Part shown: positions 31,492 through 39,411 of the stretch, one piece after another
Layout of the letters: each line of letters begins with the position of its first letter
Position numbering within the stretch: the stretch's first letter is position 1
Assembly (NCBI GenBank): GCA_046046915.1
Contig: JBJOIT010000001.1
Span: 62,001-126,000 of the forward strand
From: JBEEJZ01 sp046046915
GTDB lineage: Bacteria; Pseudomonadota; Gammaproteobacteria; Burkholderiales; Burkholderiaceae_C
DNA length: 64,000 nucleotides
Direction: 5' to 3'
Notes under the pieces: model-generated
Seen by the model: only the letters and a program-made list of their open reading frames with translations
Told to the model about the DNA's origin: nothing
Databases searched by the model: none
Program-made: the position numbers and the translations under genes

Positions 31492-32856
31492 GTGAAACAA
31501 GAAGATTTGAGTTCGGGGCGCATCCTCAAGGCGCCCGAAAACTTTTTGAGCCGCGACGGCATCAAGACCGTCTTTGAAGAGGCCAAGCGTGGCCGCCGGG
31601 ATTTCATCCGCACGGCCTTTGCGGCTGCTGCTGCCGGTGCTGCAATGCCTGCGGCCATGGCGCAAGGCAACCCGGTGCCCAGCGAGGGTGGCGATCCCAA
31701 TATCCTGACGCTGCCTGAGCACGCCACCGGCCTGGGTCAGGGCGTGGTGACCGACGGCTACGGCAAGCCCTCCAAATATGAGAGCAACGTGCAGCGCCGT
31801 CAGAGCCCCGGCCTGACGCAAACCACGCAGGCTTCGGTGTCGTTCGCGCCTCTGCAGTCGCTGTTTGGCATCGTTACGCCTAGCGGCTTGCACTTTGAGC
31901 GTCATCACCAAGGTTGGTGGGACATCGATCCATCCAAGCACCGTTTCATGATCAACGGCATGGTTAAGAAGCCGATGGTGCTGACCATGGACGAGATCAT
32001 GCGTTTGCCTAGCGTTTCGCGTTTTCACTTCATCGAGTGCGGCGCCAACACGGCGGCCGAGTGGGGCAACGTGGCTGTGCCTACCGCGCAATACACCCAC
32101 GGCATGATTTCCTGCAGCGAGTTCACAGGTGTGCCGCTCATCACCCTGCTGGAGTTGGCAGGTGCCGATCTCAAGAATGCCAAGTTTGTATTGGCCGAGG
32201 GTGGTGATGGTTCATCCATGACCCGCACCATCCCCATGAGCCTGGTGACCTCGGGTGAAGTCATCGTGGCCTATGGCCAAAACGGCGAAATGCTGCGCCC
32301 CGAAAACGGCTACCCGCTGCGTTTGGTGGTTCCCGGCGTGCAAGGCGTGAGCTGGGTCAAGTACCTGCGCCGCGTCGAAGTGGGTGACATGCCTTACGCC
32401 GCCAAGGATGAGGCCATTCACTACATCGACCTCATGCCCGATGGCTTGCAGCGTCAGTATTCCAACCTGCAGGAATGCAAGAGCGTGGTGACCACACCCT
32501 CAGGCGGCCAGGTGCTGCTGGACAAGGGTTTCTACAACATCACCGGTCTGGCTTGGTCAGGCAAAGGCAAGATCAAGAAGGTCGATGTGTCGGTAGATGG
32601 TGGACGCAACTGGCGCCAGGCGCGCCTGGAGTCGCCCGTGCTGTCGAAAGCACTGACCCGCTTCAACATTGACTGGGTGTGGGACGGCAAGCCCGCCATC
32701 ATCCAGAGCCGCGCCATGGACGACACCGGCTATGTGCAGCCCACCTACAAACAACTGCGCGCCGTCCGTGGGACGCGCTCGATCTATCACAACAACGCCA
32801 TCCAATCCTGGTTGGTGCAAGAAAACGGCGAGGTCAAAAATGTTCAGCTTTCGTAA
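31492..32856 (+). CDS. soxC: SoxC, sulfite (sulfane) dehydrogenase molybdenum subunit
   Basis: A 454-residue molybdopterin protein of the sulfite-oxidase family. The Tat signal G-R-R-D-F-I-R is near residue 44 and the molybdenum-ligand cysteine is in F-I-E-C-G-A-N-T near residue 182. With SoxD it removes sulfane sulfur from SoxY-bound thiosulfate product, taking six electrons. GTG at 31492 is chosen because AAGGAG sits 5 bases before it. The 3' end overlaps soxD by 17 bp. Presence of soxCD predicts complete oxidation to sulfate without sulfur globules. Confidence 0.95.
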   Translation: MKQEDLSSGRILKAPENFLSRDGIKTVFEEAKRGRRDFIRTAFAAAAAGAAMPAAMAQGNPVPSEGGDPNILTLPEHATGLGQGVVTDGYGKPSKYESNVQRRQSPGLTQTTQASVSFAPLQSLFGIVTPSGLHFERHHQGWWDIDPSKHRFMINGMVKKPMVLTMDEIMRLPSVSRFHFIECGANTAAEWGNVAVPTAQYTHGMISCSEFTGVPLITLLELAGADLKNAKFVLAEGGDGSSMTRTIPMSLVTSGEVIVAYGQNGEMLRPENGYPLRLVVPGVQGVSWVKYLRRVEVGDMPYAAKDEAIHYIDLMPDGLQRQYSNLQECKSVVTTPSGGQVLLDKGFYNITGLAWSGKGKIKKVDVSVDGGRNWRQARLESPVLSKALTRFNIDWVWDGKPAIIQSRAMDDTGYVQPTYKQLRAVRGTRSIYHNNAIQSWLVQENGEVKNVQLS

Positions 32857-33967
32857 TGCGTTCATCGCCACGGCGCTCGTGGCCCTGGGCGGTCTGGCCT
32901 ATGCTCAGGCTGGTAGTGGCTACCCCGGCGTAGGCCGGGCGGCAACACCCAAGGAAGTGGCTGCCTGGGATATCGACGTGCGCCCCGACTTCAAGGGTCT
33001 GCCAGCCGGCTCGGGGACCGTGGCCAAGGGCCAGGACATCTGGGAAGGCAAGTGCGCGCATTGCCACGGCGTGTTTGGTGACTCCAACGAGGTCTTCAGC
33101 CCCCTGATTGGCGGCACCACCGCCAAAGACATGGAAACGGGTCGCGTGGCCAAGCTGATGGATCCCACGTCCGGTCGAACAACCATCATGAAGGTGGCGA
33201 CCGTCTCGACCCTGTGGGACTACATCAACCGCGCCATGCCTTGGACGCAGCCCAAGTCACTGACGACCGAAGAGGTGTACTCGGTGACGGCCTTCCTGCT
33301 GAACCTGGCGGGCGTGGTGCCAGACAACTACACTTTGTCTGACAAGAACATTGCTGAAGTGCAGGCGCGCATGCCTAACCGCAATGGCATGACCACCGCG
33401 CATGCCATGTGGCCCGGCAATGAGTTCAAAGGTGTGAAGTCGCCTGACACTAAAAATGTGGCTTGCATGAAAGACTGCGCAACCGAGCCCAAGGTGGCTT
33501 CGTTCCTGCCAGACTTTGCACGCAATGCCCACGGCAATCTGGCCGAGCAGAACCGCCCTGTTGGACCGCAGCGTGGCGCAGACACGACCAAGCCTGAGGG
33601 CAAAGCGCCTGCAGCTGGCGCCGCAGTTGCCGCTACTGCCGTTGTGGCGCAAGCCGCCGACAAGCCTGCCGCAGCTGCTGCAGCGCCGGCCGCAGCCTCC
33701 ACTGCGGGTGCGCCAGACAGCAAGGCTGTGCAAGCACTGTTGCAGAAGCACACCTGTACCGCTTGTCACGCGGCGGACAAGAAGATCGTCGGCCCCAGCT
33801 TTGCTGACATTGCCAAAAAGCATGCGGGCAAGCCAGATTACCTGGCTGGCAAGATCAAGTCAGGTGGTGCAGGCGTGTGGGGCCCCATGCCCATGCCAGC
33901 CCAGTCGCTGCCTGAGGGAGACGCTCGCACCATCGCGGCCTGGCTGGCTGCAGGTGCCGCCAAGTAA
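32840..33967 (+). CDS. soxD: SoxD, diheme cytochrome c subunit of sulfane dehydrogenase
   Basis: A 375-residue secreted cytochrome: signal peptide ending near A-Y-A-Q, first heme C-A-H-C-H near residue 72, then a linker rich in alanine and proline (about residues 245-290), and a C-terminal domain with C-T-A-C-H near residue 308. The second domain is nearly a copy of the free cytochrome at 27753. It accepts electrons from SoxC. ATG at 32840 lies inside soxC, implying coupled translation. Confidence 0.94.
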   Translation: MFSFRNAFIATALVALGGLAYAQAGSGYPGVGRAATPKEVAAWDIDVRPDFKGLPAGSGTVAKGQDIWEGKCAHCHGVFGDSNEVFSPLIGGTTAKDMETGRVAKLMDPTSGRTTIMKVATVSTLWDYINRAMPWTQPKSLTTEEVYSVTAFLLNLAGVVPDNYTLSDKNIAEVQARMPNRNGMTTAHAMWPGNEFKGVKSPDTKNVACMKDCATEPKVASFLPDFARNAHGNLAEQNRPVGPQRGADTTKPEGKAPAAGAAVAATAVVAQAADKPAAAAAAPAAASTAGAPDSKAVQALLQKHTCTACHAADKKIVGPSFADIAKKHAGKPDYLAGKIKSGGAGVWGPMPMPAQSLPEGDARTIAAWLAAGAAK

Positions 33968-34038
33968 GTACCAAGGCAACTACCTTCATTCACCACGAAC
34001 CCATCCGTTCAACATCATTTCAACCTAGGAGAAATCGT

Positions 34039-34494
34039 ATGCAAACTCGCCGACAAGCCCTGAAAAAGTCCGCCCTCGTGGCCGGCATGCTGGCCTCTAC
34101 GGGCCTGTTTCCTCAATTTGCCTTTGCCTTCAATAAAGAGGCATTCGACGCCAAGAGCGTGCAAGACGCCCTCAAGGCGTTGGGCGTGAGCGCACCAGTG
34201 GAGAGCAAGGATGTCACCATTGGTGGCCCCGACATCGCCGAAAACGGTGCTGTGGTGCCCTTGAGCGCCGGCACCACCCTGTCTGGCGTCAAGCAAATCC
34301 TGATCATGGTCGAAAAGAACCCCGCGTCCCTGACGGCGTTGTTCAACGTGACCGAGTTTGTCGAGCCATCCTTCTCGACGCGCGCCAAGATGGGCCAATC
34401 CTCCGACGTGTACGCAGTGGCGGTCATGGCCGATGGCAAGGCATTTTTTGCCAAGAAGGAAGTCAAGGTCACCCTCGGCGGTTGCGGCGGCTGA
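34039..34494 (+). CDS. soxY: SoxY, sulfur-carrier subunit
   Basis: A 151-residue protein with a Tat signal (T-R-R-Q-A-L) and the defining C-terminal G-G-C-G-G arm whose cysteine carries the sulfur intermediates of the Sox cycle. The middle shows the Ig-like SoxY strands (G-G-P-D-I-A-E-N-G-A-V-V-P). It binds SoxZ, encoded 56 bp downstream. Confidence 0.96.
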   Translation: MQTRRQALKKSALVAGMLASTGLFPQFAFAFNKEAFDAKSVQDALKALGVSAPVESKDVTIGGPDIAENGAVVPLSAGTTLSGVKQILIMVEKNPASLTALFNVTEFVEPSFSTRAKMGQSSDVYAVAVMADGKAFFAKKEVKVTLGGCGG

Positions 34495-34550
34495 TTGCAG
34501 CCAGCACACCACTTTTTTGTACAAATTAATTTCAGATTTAGGAGCTCAAA

Positions 34551-34862
34551 ATGGCAGATCCCATGCGCATTCGCGCCCAAGCAGCTGGCGACAAAACCAC
34601 CGTTCGTGTCCTGATGGCCCACGAAATGGAAGGCGGTCAGCGTAAAGATGCCTCCGGCAAAATCGTCCCCGCCTGGTTCATTCAGGACGTGACGGCCACC
34701 CTGAACGGCAAGGTTGTCCTGACCGCCGAGTGGGGCCCCGCAGTGTCCAAGAACCCCTTCCTGCAGTTTGTGGTTAAGGGCGCGAAGGCCGGTGACAAGA
34801 TCGGCGTGACCTGGAAAGACAACAAGGGCGACACCCGCACTGACGAAGCCACGGTGTCCTGA
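34551..34862 (+). CDS. soxZ: SoxZ, partner of SoxY
   Basis: A 103-residue protein without its own signal peptide, as is usual, exported as a complex with Tat-dependent SoxY. Typical features: M-A-H-E-M-E-G-G-Q-R near residue 23, W-F-I-Q-D-V-T, and the W-G-P-A-V-S-K-N-P-F-L-Q-F segment. TTTAGGAG precedes the ATG. Confidence 0.96.
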   Translation: MADPMRIRAQAAGDKTTVRVLMAHEMEGGQRKDASGKIVPAWFIQDVTATLNGKVVLTAEWGPAVSKNPFLQFVVKGAKAGDKIGVTWKDNKGDTRTDEATVS

Positions 34863-34942
34863 TCGACAGCCGTGTGTCTTGAAGCGGTGTGCTTGTGATG
34901 GAGCGCACCGCTTTGGCTTTGCTCCACTACAAAGAGGTGACC

Positions 34943-35746
34943 ATGAGGATGACAACACAAATTGCCGCCGTGGCGCTGGCCTGCCTGGCAGGTACTAGCG
35001 CCTGGGCCCAGAAGTCGGCTGTACAGTCGATTGAAGAGTACCGTGCCATGTTGCAAGACGGCAACCCTGCCGACCTGTTTGAAGCCAAGGGTGAAGGCCT
35101 TTGGAAGCAAAAGCGGGGCCCTAAAAACGCCTCTCTGGAGCAATGTGATCTTGGCAAAGGCCCCGGTGTCATCAAGGGCGCTTTCGTGGAGCTGCCCCGT
35201 TACTTTGCCGATACCCAGCGCGTTCAGGACCTGGAGTCGCGCCTGCTGAGCTGCATGGGCAGCTTGCAAGGGTTCGATACCGCAGAGATTGCGAAAACCG
35301 CTTTTGGCAAAGGCGAGCAGATCAGCCTGACAGCCCTGGCGACCTGGATTGCTGCTGAGTCGCGCAATATGCGCTTCAGTTTGCCCCAGGGCCACGTTCA
35401 GGAAAAAACCTTTTACGAGGTCGGCAAGCGCCTGTTTTTCCAGCGCGGCGGCCCCCATGACTTCTCTTGCGCCTCCTGCCACGGCCAGGATGGCACCCGT
35501 ATTCGCCTGCAAGATCTGCCCAACCTGACCAAGAATCCTGGTGACGGCATCGGCTTTGCGGCCTGGCCGGCCTACCGTGTGTCCAACGGACAGATGTGGG
35601 GCATGCAACAGCGGCTGAACGATTGCTACCGCCAGCAGCGCTTCCCTTACCCCGGGTTTGGCAGCGACGCCACCATTGCACTTGGGGTGTATCTGGGGGT
35701 GAACAGCAAAGGATCGGCATCGGTTGCGCCGGCGATCAAGCGTTAA
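34943..35746 (+). CDS. soxA: SoxA, L-cysteine S-thiosulfotransferase subunit, monoheme
   Basis: A 267-residue secreted cytochrome. The only CxxCH is C-A-S-C-H in the C-terminal half; the persulfidated ligand cysteine is in L-N-D-C-Y-R-Q-Q-R near residue 225. In the N-terminal half, where diheme SoxA has a first heme, there are single cysteines (E-Q-C-D-L and L-L-S-C-M) that can form the structural disulfide of monoheme types. With SoxX it attaches thiosulfate to SoxY. ATG at 34943 follows GAGG; SoxX follows 16 bp downstream. Confidence 0.94.
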   Translation: MRMTTQIAAVALACLAGTSAWAQKSAVQSIEEYRAMLQDGNPADLFEAKGEGLWKQKRGPKNASLEQCDLGKGPGVIKGAFVELPRYFADTQRVQDLESRLLSCMGSLQGFDTAEIAKTAFGKGEQISLTALATWIAAESRNMRFSLPQGHVQEKTFYEVGKRLFFQRGGPHDFSCASCHGQDGTRIRLQDLPNLTKNPGDGIGFAAWPAYRVSNGQMWGMQQRLNDCYRQQRFPYPGFGSDATIALGVYLGVNSKGSASVAPAIKR

Positions 35747-35762
35747 TTGACGGAGACTTTCC

Positions 35763-36413
35763 ATGAAAAAACAACACTTGATCCCTCTTGCTGCAGCACT
35801 GGCCGCACTGGTGGCAGGGTGCGCCAACATTCCTGGCGCCGCCGAGCTGGACCAGCTCACCGCCAGCATCGTGAAGGCGTCGTTCCGCGATGAAGGCATC
35901 GTCAAGGCCACGGTACTGGATACCGATGAAACCAACCGGGCTTGCAGTGCCGCAGATGCTGCCGGTAAGCCTCTGGACGAGGCAACCGCCCGCGCGCTGG
36001 AAGCCGCCAACCTCAAGGCAGTGAAGTGGCCGGCGGATGGCAAGTTTCTGGGTGACTGGAAAGAGGGCGAAAAAATTGCCCAGAGTGGCCGTGGCCTGAC
36101 CTGGACCGATGACGCCAAGACGGTGAACGGTGGCAATTGCTACAACTGCCATCAGATCACCAAGGAAGAAATTTCTTACGGCACCATCGGCCCCAGCCTC
36201 TACAACTATGCCAAGCTGCGCGGCGTCACTGACCCCAACAGCCCGGCCTCCAAGCCCATCGTGGAGTACACCTGGGGCAAGATCTGGAATTCCAAGGCCT
36301 ACAACGCGTGTTCGAACATGCCGCGTGCGGGTCATGCTGGCATCCTGAACCAGACACAGGTGGCCCACCTGGTCGCGCTTTTGCTTGACCCCAAATCACC
36401 GGTTAACAAGTAG
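35763..36413 (+). CDS. soxX: SoxX, cytochrome c subunit, possibly a lipoprotein
   Basis: A 216-residue SoxX, longer than the roughly 120-200 residues of many. The heme site is C-Y-N-C-H near residue 124 and the distal methionine is in N-M-P-R-A-G-H near residue 186. The N-terminus ends in L-V-A-G-C20-A-N, a convincing lipobox, so this SoxX may be lipid-anchored and hold SoxAX at a membrane. An extension of about 80 residues separates the signal from the heme domain. A terminator follows at 36433. Confidence 0.93.
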   Translation: MKKQHLIPLAAALAALVAGCANIPGAAELDQLTASIVKASFRDEGIVKATVLDTDETNRACSAADAAGKPLDEATARALEAANLKAVKWPADGKFLGDWKEGEKIAQSGRGLTWTDDAKTVNGGNCYNCHQITKEEISYGTIGPSLYNYAKLRGVTDPNSPASKPIVEYTWGKIWNSKAYNACSNMPRAGHAGILNQTQVAHLVALLLDPKSPVNK

Positions 36414-36432
36414 GCCCAAGGCACCTCAACAC

Positions 36433-36457
36433 CCCGGATGCGTTCCGGGTTTTTTTA
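36433..36457 (+). terminator. Rho-independent terminator between soxX and soxB
   Basis: Stem CCCGGA / TCCGGG with a 5-base loop, then eight T residues. Because soxB begins 28 bp further on the same strand, this hairpin may act as an attenuator that lowers soxB-soxH relative to the structural genes upstream. Confidence 0.75.
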
Positions 36458-36485
36458 AGCTCAATACTTAAGTGGCGGCTAATTC

Positions 36486-38219
36486 ATGAATCTCACCAAA
36501 CGCGAATTTTTTCAGGTACTGGGTGCTGGCACCATGGCCGGCATGGGCCTGGGGGCCTACGCAGATGCGGACGCCGCAACCGCGGCCAACGGGCTGTACG
36601 ACATCCCCAAATTTGGCAATGTGTCGTTTCTGCACATGACGGACTGCCACGCCCAGCTCAAACCCATTTACTTTCGTGAGCCCAGCATCAACATCGGCTT
36701 AGGCACCATGAAAGGCAACTTGCCTCACCTGGTGGGTGAGCACCTGTTGCGCGCGGCCAAGGTTCGTCCAGGTACCGCCGAGGCCCACGCACTGAGCTGC
36801 CTGGACTACGAAAAAGCCGCCAAGCGCTACGGCAAGGTCGGTGGCTTTGCGCACTTGGCGACCCTGGTCAAGCGCATGAAGGCGAGCCGGCCAGGCGCCT
36901 TGCTGCTGGATGGCGGCGACACCTGGCAGGGGTCGGGGACCGCACTGTGGACCAACGGCCAAGACATGGTGGACGCCTGCAAATTGCTGGGGGTGGATGT
37001 CATGACCGGCCACTGGGAGTTCACCTTGGGCATGGAGCGGGTCAAGGAGATCATCGAAAAAGACTTTGCTGGCAAGGTGGGCTTCGTAGCCCAGAACGTC
37101 AAGACCAATGACTTCGGCGACCCGGTGTTCAAGCCCTATGTGATCCGAGAGATCAACGGCGTGCCCTGCGCCATCATCGGTCAGGCCTTCCCCTACACGC
37201 CGATTGCCAACCCCCGCTACATGGTGGCGGACTGGGCTTTTGGCATTCAGGACGACAACATGCAGGCCATGGTGGACGAAGCCCGGGGCAAGGGCGCCCA
37301 AGTGGTGGTGGTCATCAGCCACAACGGCATGGACGTGGACCTGAAAATGGCCAGCCGGGTACGCGGTATTGACGCCATCATGGGCGGCCATACCCACGAC
37401 GGCATGCCGGTGGCCACGCTGGTGAGCAACGCAGGCGGCAAAACCATCGTGACGAACGCGGGCTCCAACAGCAAGTTTCTGGGCGTGCTCGATTTCGAGG
37501 TCAAGGACAAACGCGTCACAGACTTCCGCTACAAGCTCTTGCCAGTCTTTGCCAACATGCTGCCGGCCGACCGCGAAATGGAGGCGCTCATCACCAAGAT
37601 ACGCGCTCCCTACGAATCCAAGTTGGCTGAAAAGCTTGGTGTGTCCGAGGGCCTGCTGTATCGCCGCGGCAACTTCAATGGCACCGGTGACCAGTTGCTG
37701 GTGGATGCGCTGATGGAAGTGCAAGGTGCTGACATCGCGTTTTCACCGGGCTTTCGCTGGGGCACCACCTTGTTGCCTGGCCAAGCCATCACCCGCGAAT
37801 GGTTGCTGGACATGACCGCCACCACCTACTCGTATGCGACCTTGACCGAGATGACCGGTGAGACCATCAAGACCGTGCTGGAAGACGTGTGCGACAACCT
37901 GTTCAACCCTGACCCTTACTACCAGCAGGGTGGCGACATGGTGCGCGTGGGCGGGCTGCAGTACAGCTGCGACCCCACCGCCGGCATGGGCAAGCGCATC
38001 GACGACATGCGCCTGAATGGCAAACCGATTGAGGCAGGCAAGAAATACAAGGTGGCAGGCTGGGCGCCAGTGGCCGAAGAAGCCCGCAACCAGGGCAACA
38101 AACAGGTGTGGGAAGTGGTTGAGACCTGGATGAAGGCCAAGGGCGGCAAGATTGCAACCCGCCAGCTCAACACCCCCACCTTGAAGGGCGTGGTGCCCAA
38201 CCCTGGCTACATGGCCTGA
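36486..38219 (+). CDS. soxB: SoxB, thiosulfohydrolase
   Basis: A 577-residue dimanganese enzyme of the 5'-nucleotidase/metallophosphatase family that hydrolyses sulfate from SoxY-bound intermediates. Metal motifs: M-T-D-C-H-A-Q near residue 52, L-D-G-G-D-T-W-Q near residue 140, T-G-H-W-E near residue 176 (H-x-E in place of the usual N-H-E), I-S-H-N-G-M near residue 278 and G-G-H-T-H-D-G near residue 299. The signal region T-K-R-E-F-F is Tat-like with K-R instead of R-R. It heads the soxB-soxH pair. Confidence 0.96.
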   Translation: MNLTKREFFQVLGAGTMAGMGLGAYADADAATAANGLYDIPKFGNVSFLHMTDCHAQLKPIYFREPSINIGLGTMKGNLPHLVGEHLLRAAKVRPGTAEAHALSCLDYEKAAKRYGKVGGFAHLATLVKRMKASRPGALLLDGGDTWQGSGTALWTNGQDMVDACKLLGVDVMTGHWEFTLGMERVKEIIEKDFAGKVGFVAQNVKTNDFGDPVFKPYVIREINGVPCAIIGQAFPYTPIANPRYMVADWAFGIQDDNMQAMVDEARGKGAQVVVVISHNGMDVDLKMASRVRGIDAIMGGHTHDGMPVATLVSNAGGKTIVTNAGSNSKFLGVLDFEVKDKRVTDFRYKLLPVFANMLPADREMEALITKIRAPYESKLAEKLGVSEGLLYRRGNFNGTGDQLLVDALMEVQGADIAFSPGFRWGTTLLPGQAITREWLLDMTATTYSYATLTEMTGETIKTVLEDVCDNLFNPDPYYQQGGDMVRVGGLQYSCDPTAGMGKRIDDMRLNGKPIEAGKKYKVAGWAPVAEEARNQGNKQVWEVVETWMKAKGGKIATRQLNTPTLKGVVPNPGYMA

Positions 38220-38238
38220 TGACTTCAGGAGGCTAGAC

Positions 38239-39264
38239 ATGCCCTTCCCAACCCAAGGCTTATTGCGTCGCCGCTTTCTGGGGGCTGCGGCCCTGGGTGT
38301 GGGGACGGCAGCCGCCTTTTGGCCCGAGGTTCAGCTGTTTGCCCAGCAGGCGCACGACTTTGTGGTCGGGCCGCCCGTGGGGGACATTGCGCCCCAGCAA
38401 ATCTCCAAGCGCGTCTGGATTATTTTTGCGCCCGATGGTTTTCCGACGCCTGAGAACCGGGGGATGATGTCGAACGTGACCTTTGTGGTGACGTCTGCTG
38501 GCGTGGTGGTGCTGGACTCTGGCAGCTCCCTGCAGATCGGGCAAATGGCCCTGCGCATGATTCGCAAGGTCACGCCCTTGCCGGTGGTGGCCGTGTTCAA
38601 TACGCATTTCCATGGTGACCATTGGCTGGGGAACCACGCGTTTGTCGAGGCGTACGGGCCGCAATTACCCATCTACGCCCTGCCCAAAACCCAGGCCTTG
38701 ATCCAGAGCCACGAAGGCAAACTGTGGGCGACCCTGATGGAAAAGTGGACCAACCAGTCCACCACCGGCACGAAAGTGGTGGCACCCAATCAGACCGTGG
38801 CACAAGGGCAGATGTTCAAGTTTGGCGACGTGACCCTGAAGATGCACTTCTATGGACGAGCGCACACTGATTCGGATCTCTCAATTCAGGTGGTCGAAGA
38901 CCAGGTGACAGCGATTGGCGACATTGCCATGGCCAACCGTATCGCCAACATCGACGATGGCTCCTATCCGGGCACCTTCAAGTACTACGAGGCATTGAGC
39001 CAGTCGGCGGGTGAGCAGTTGTGGACACCCGGCCACGGTCAGCCCGGCCGGGACATTCTGCAAACCTACGGCACTTTCCTGAAAGGCATCTGGGAGCCCT
39101 GTCTGCAGGCCGTGAAAGATGGCAAAACCGAAACAGAGGCCAAAGCCATGGTGCTGAAGGACCCCCGTGTGGCGGCCCGCGCCAAAACCATGCAGGGCTT
39201 TGACGGCAACATCGGCAAGTACACCAGCCTGGCTTATCTTGAGGCTGAAAAAGAAGCGTTTTAG
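38239..39264 (+). CDS. soxH: SoxH-like metallo-beta-lactamase fold protein
   Basis: A 341-residue secreted protein: N-terminal L-R-R-R-F-L Tat-type signal, then a metallo-beta-lactamase domain with T-H-F-H-G-D-H near residue 118, the second histidine block F-Y-G-R-A-H-T-D-S-D near residue 210, and T-P-G-H-G near residue 262. SoxH is found at the end of many sox operons, but its substrate is not established and it is not needed for thiosulfate oxidation in Paracoccus. It is the last gene of the sox cluster, 19 bp behind soxB. Confidence 0.87.
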   Translation: MPFPTQGLLRRRFLGAAALGVGTAAAFWPEVQLFAQQAHDFVVGPPVGDIAPQQISKRVWIIFAPDGFPTPENRGMMSNVTFVVTSAGVVVLDSGSSLQIGQMALRMIRKVTPLPVVAVFNTHFHGDHWLGNHAFVEAYGPQLPIYALPKTQALIQSHEGKLWATLMEKWTNQSTTGTKVVAPNQTVAQGQMFKFGDVTLKMHFYGRAHTDSDLSIQVVEDQVTAIGDIAMANRIANIDDGSYPGTFKYYEALSQSAGEQLWTPGHGQPGRDILQTYGTFLKGIWEPCLQAVKDGKTETEAKAMVLKDPRVAARAKTMQGFDGNIGKYTSLAYLEAEKEAF

Positions 39265-39287
39265 CCGCGGGGCGATGCTGCGTAGGG

Positions 39288-39362
39288 TGGTCCCGCCAGT
39301 AGGAATCGAACCTACATCTAGCACTTAGGAGGCACTCGTTCTATCCATTGAACTATGGCGAG
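39288..39362 (-). tRNA. tRNA-Arg (anticodon CCT)
   Basis: Reading the minus strand, a full cloverleaf is visible: acceptor CTCGCCA pairs with TGGCGGG, D arm GTTC/GAAC, anticodon loop C-T-CCT-A-A closed by a 5-bp stem with G-U pairs, T arm GTAGG-TTCGATT-CCTAC, discriminator A and an encoded CCA at 39288-39290. The anticodon CCT reads AGG codons (rare arginine codon in GC-rich genomes). It lies between soxH and tamB; tRNA-Arg genes are common integration targets but no integrase is nearby. Confidence 0.95.
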
Positions 39363-39411
39363 GGAGCGGGGATTGTAGGGGCTGGCTGGCGCTGCTTTGG
39401 GCCCGACTTGC

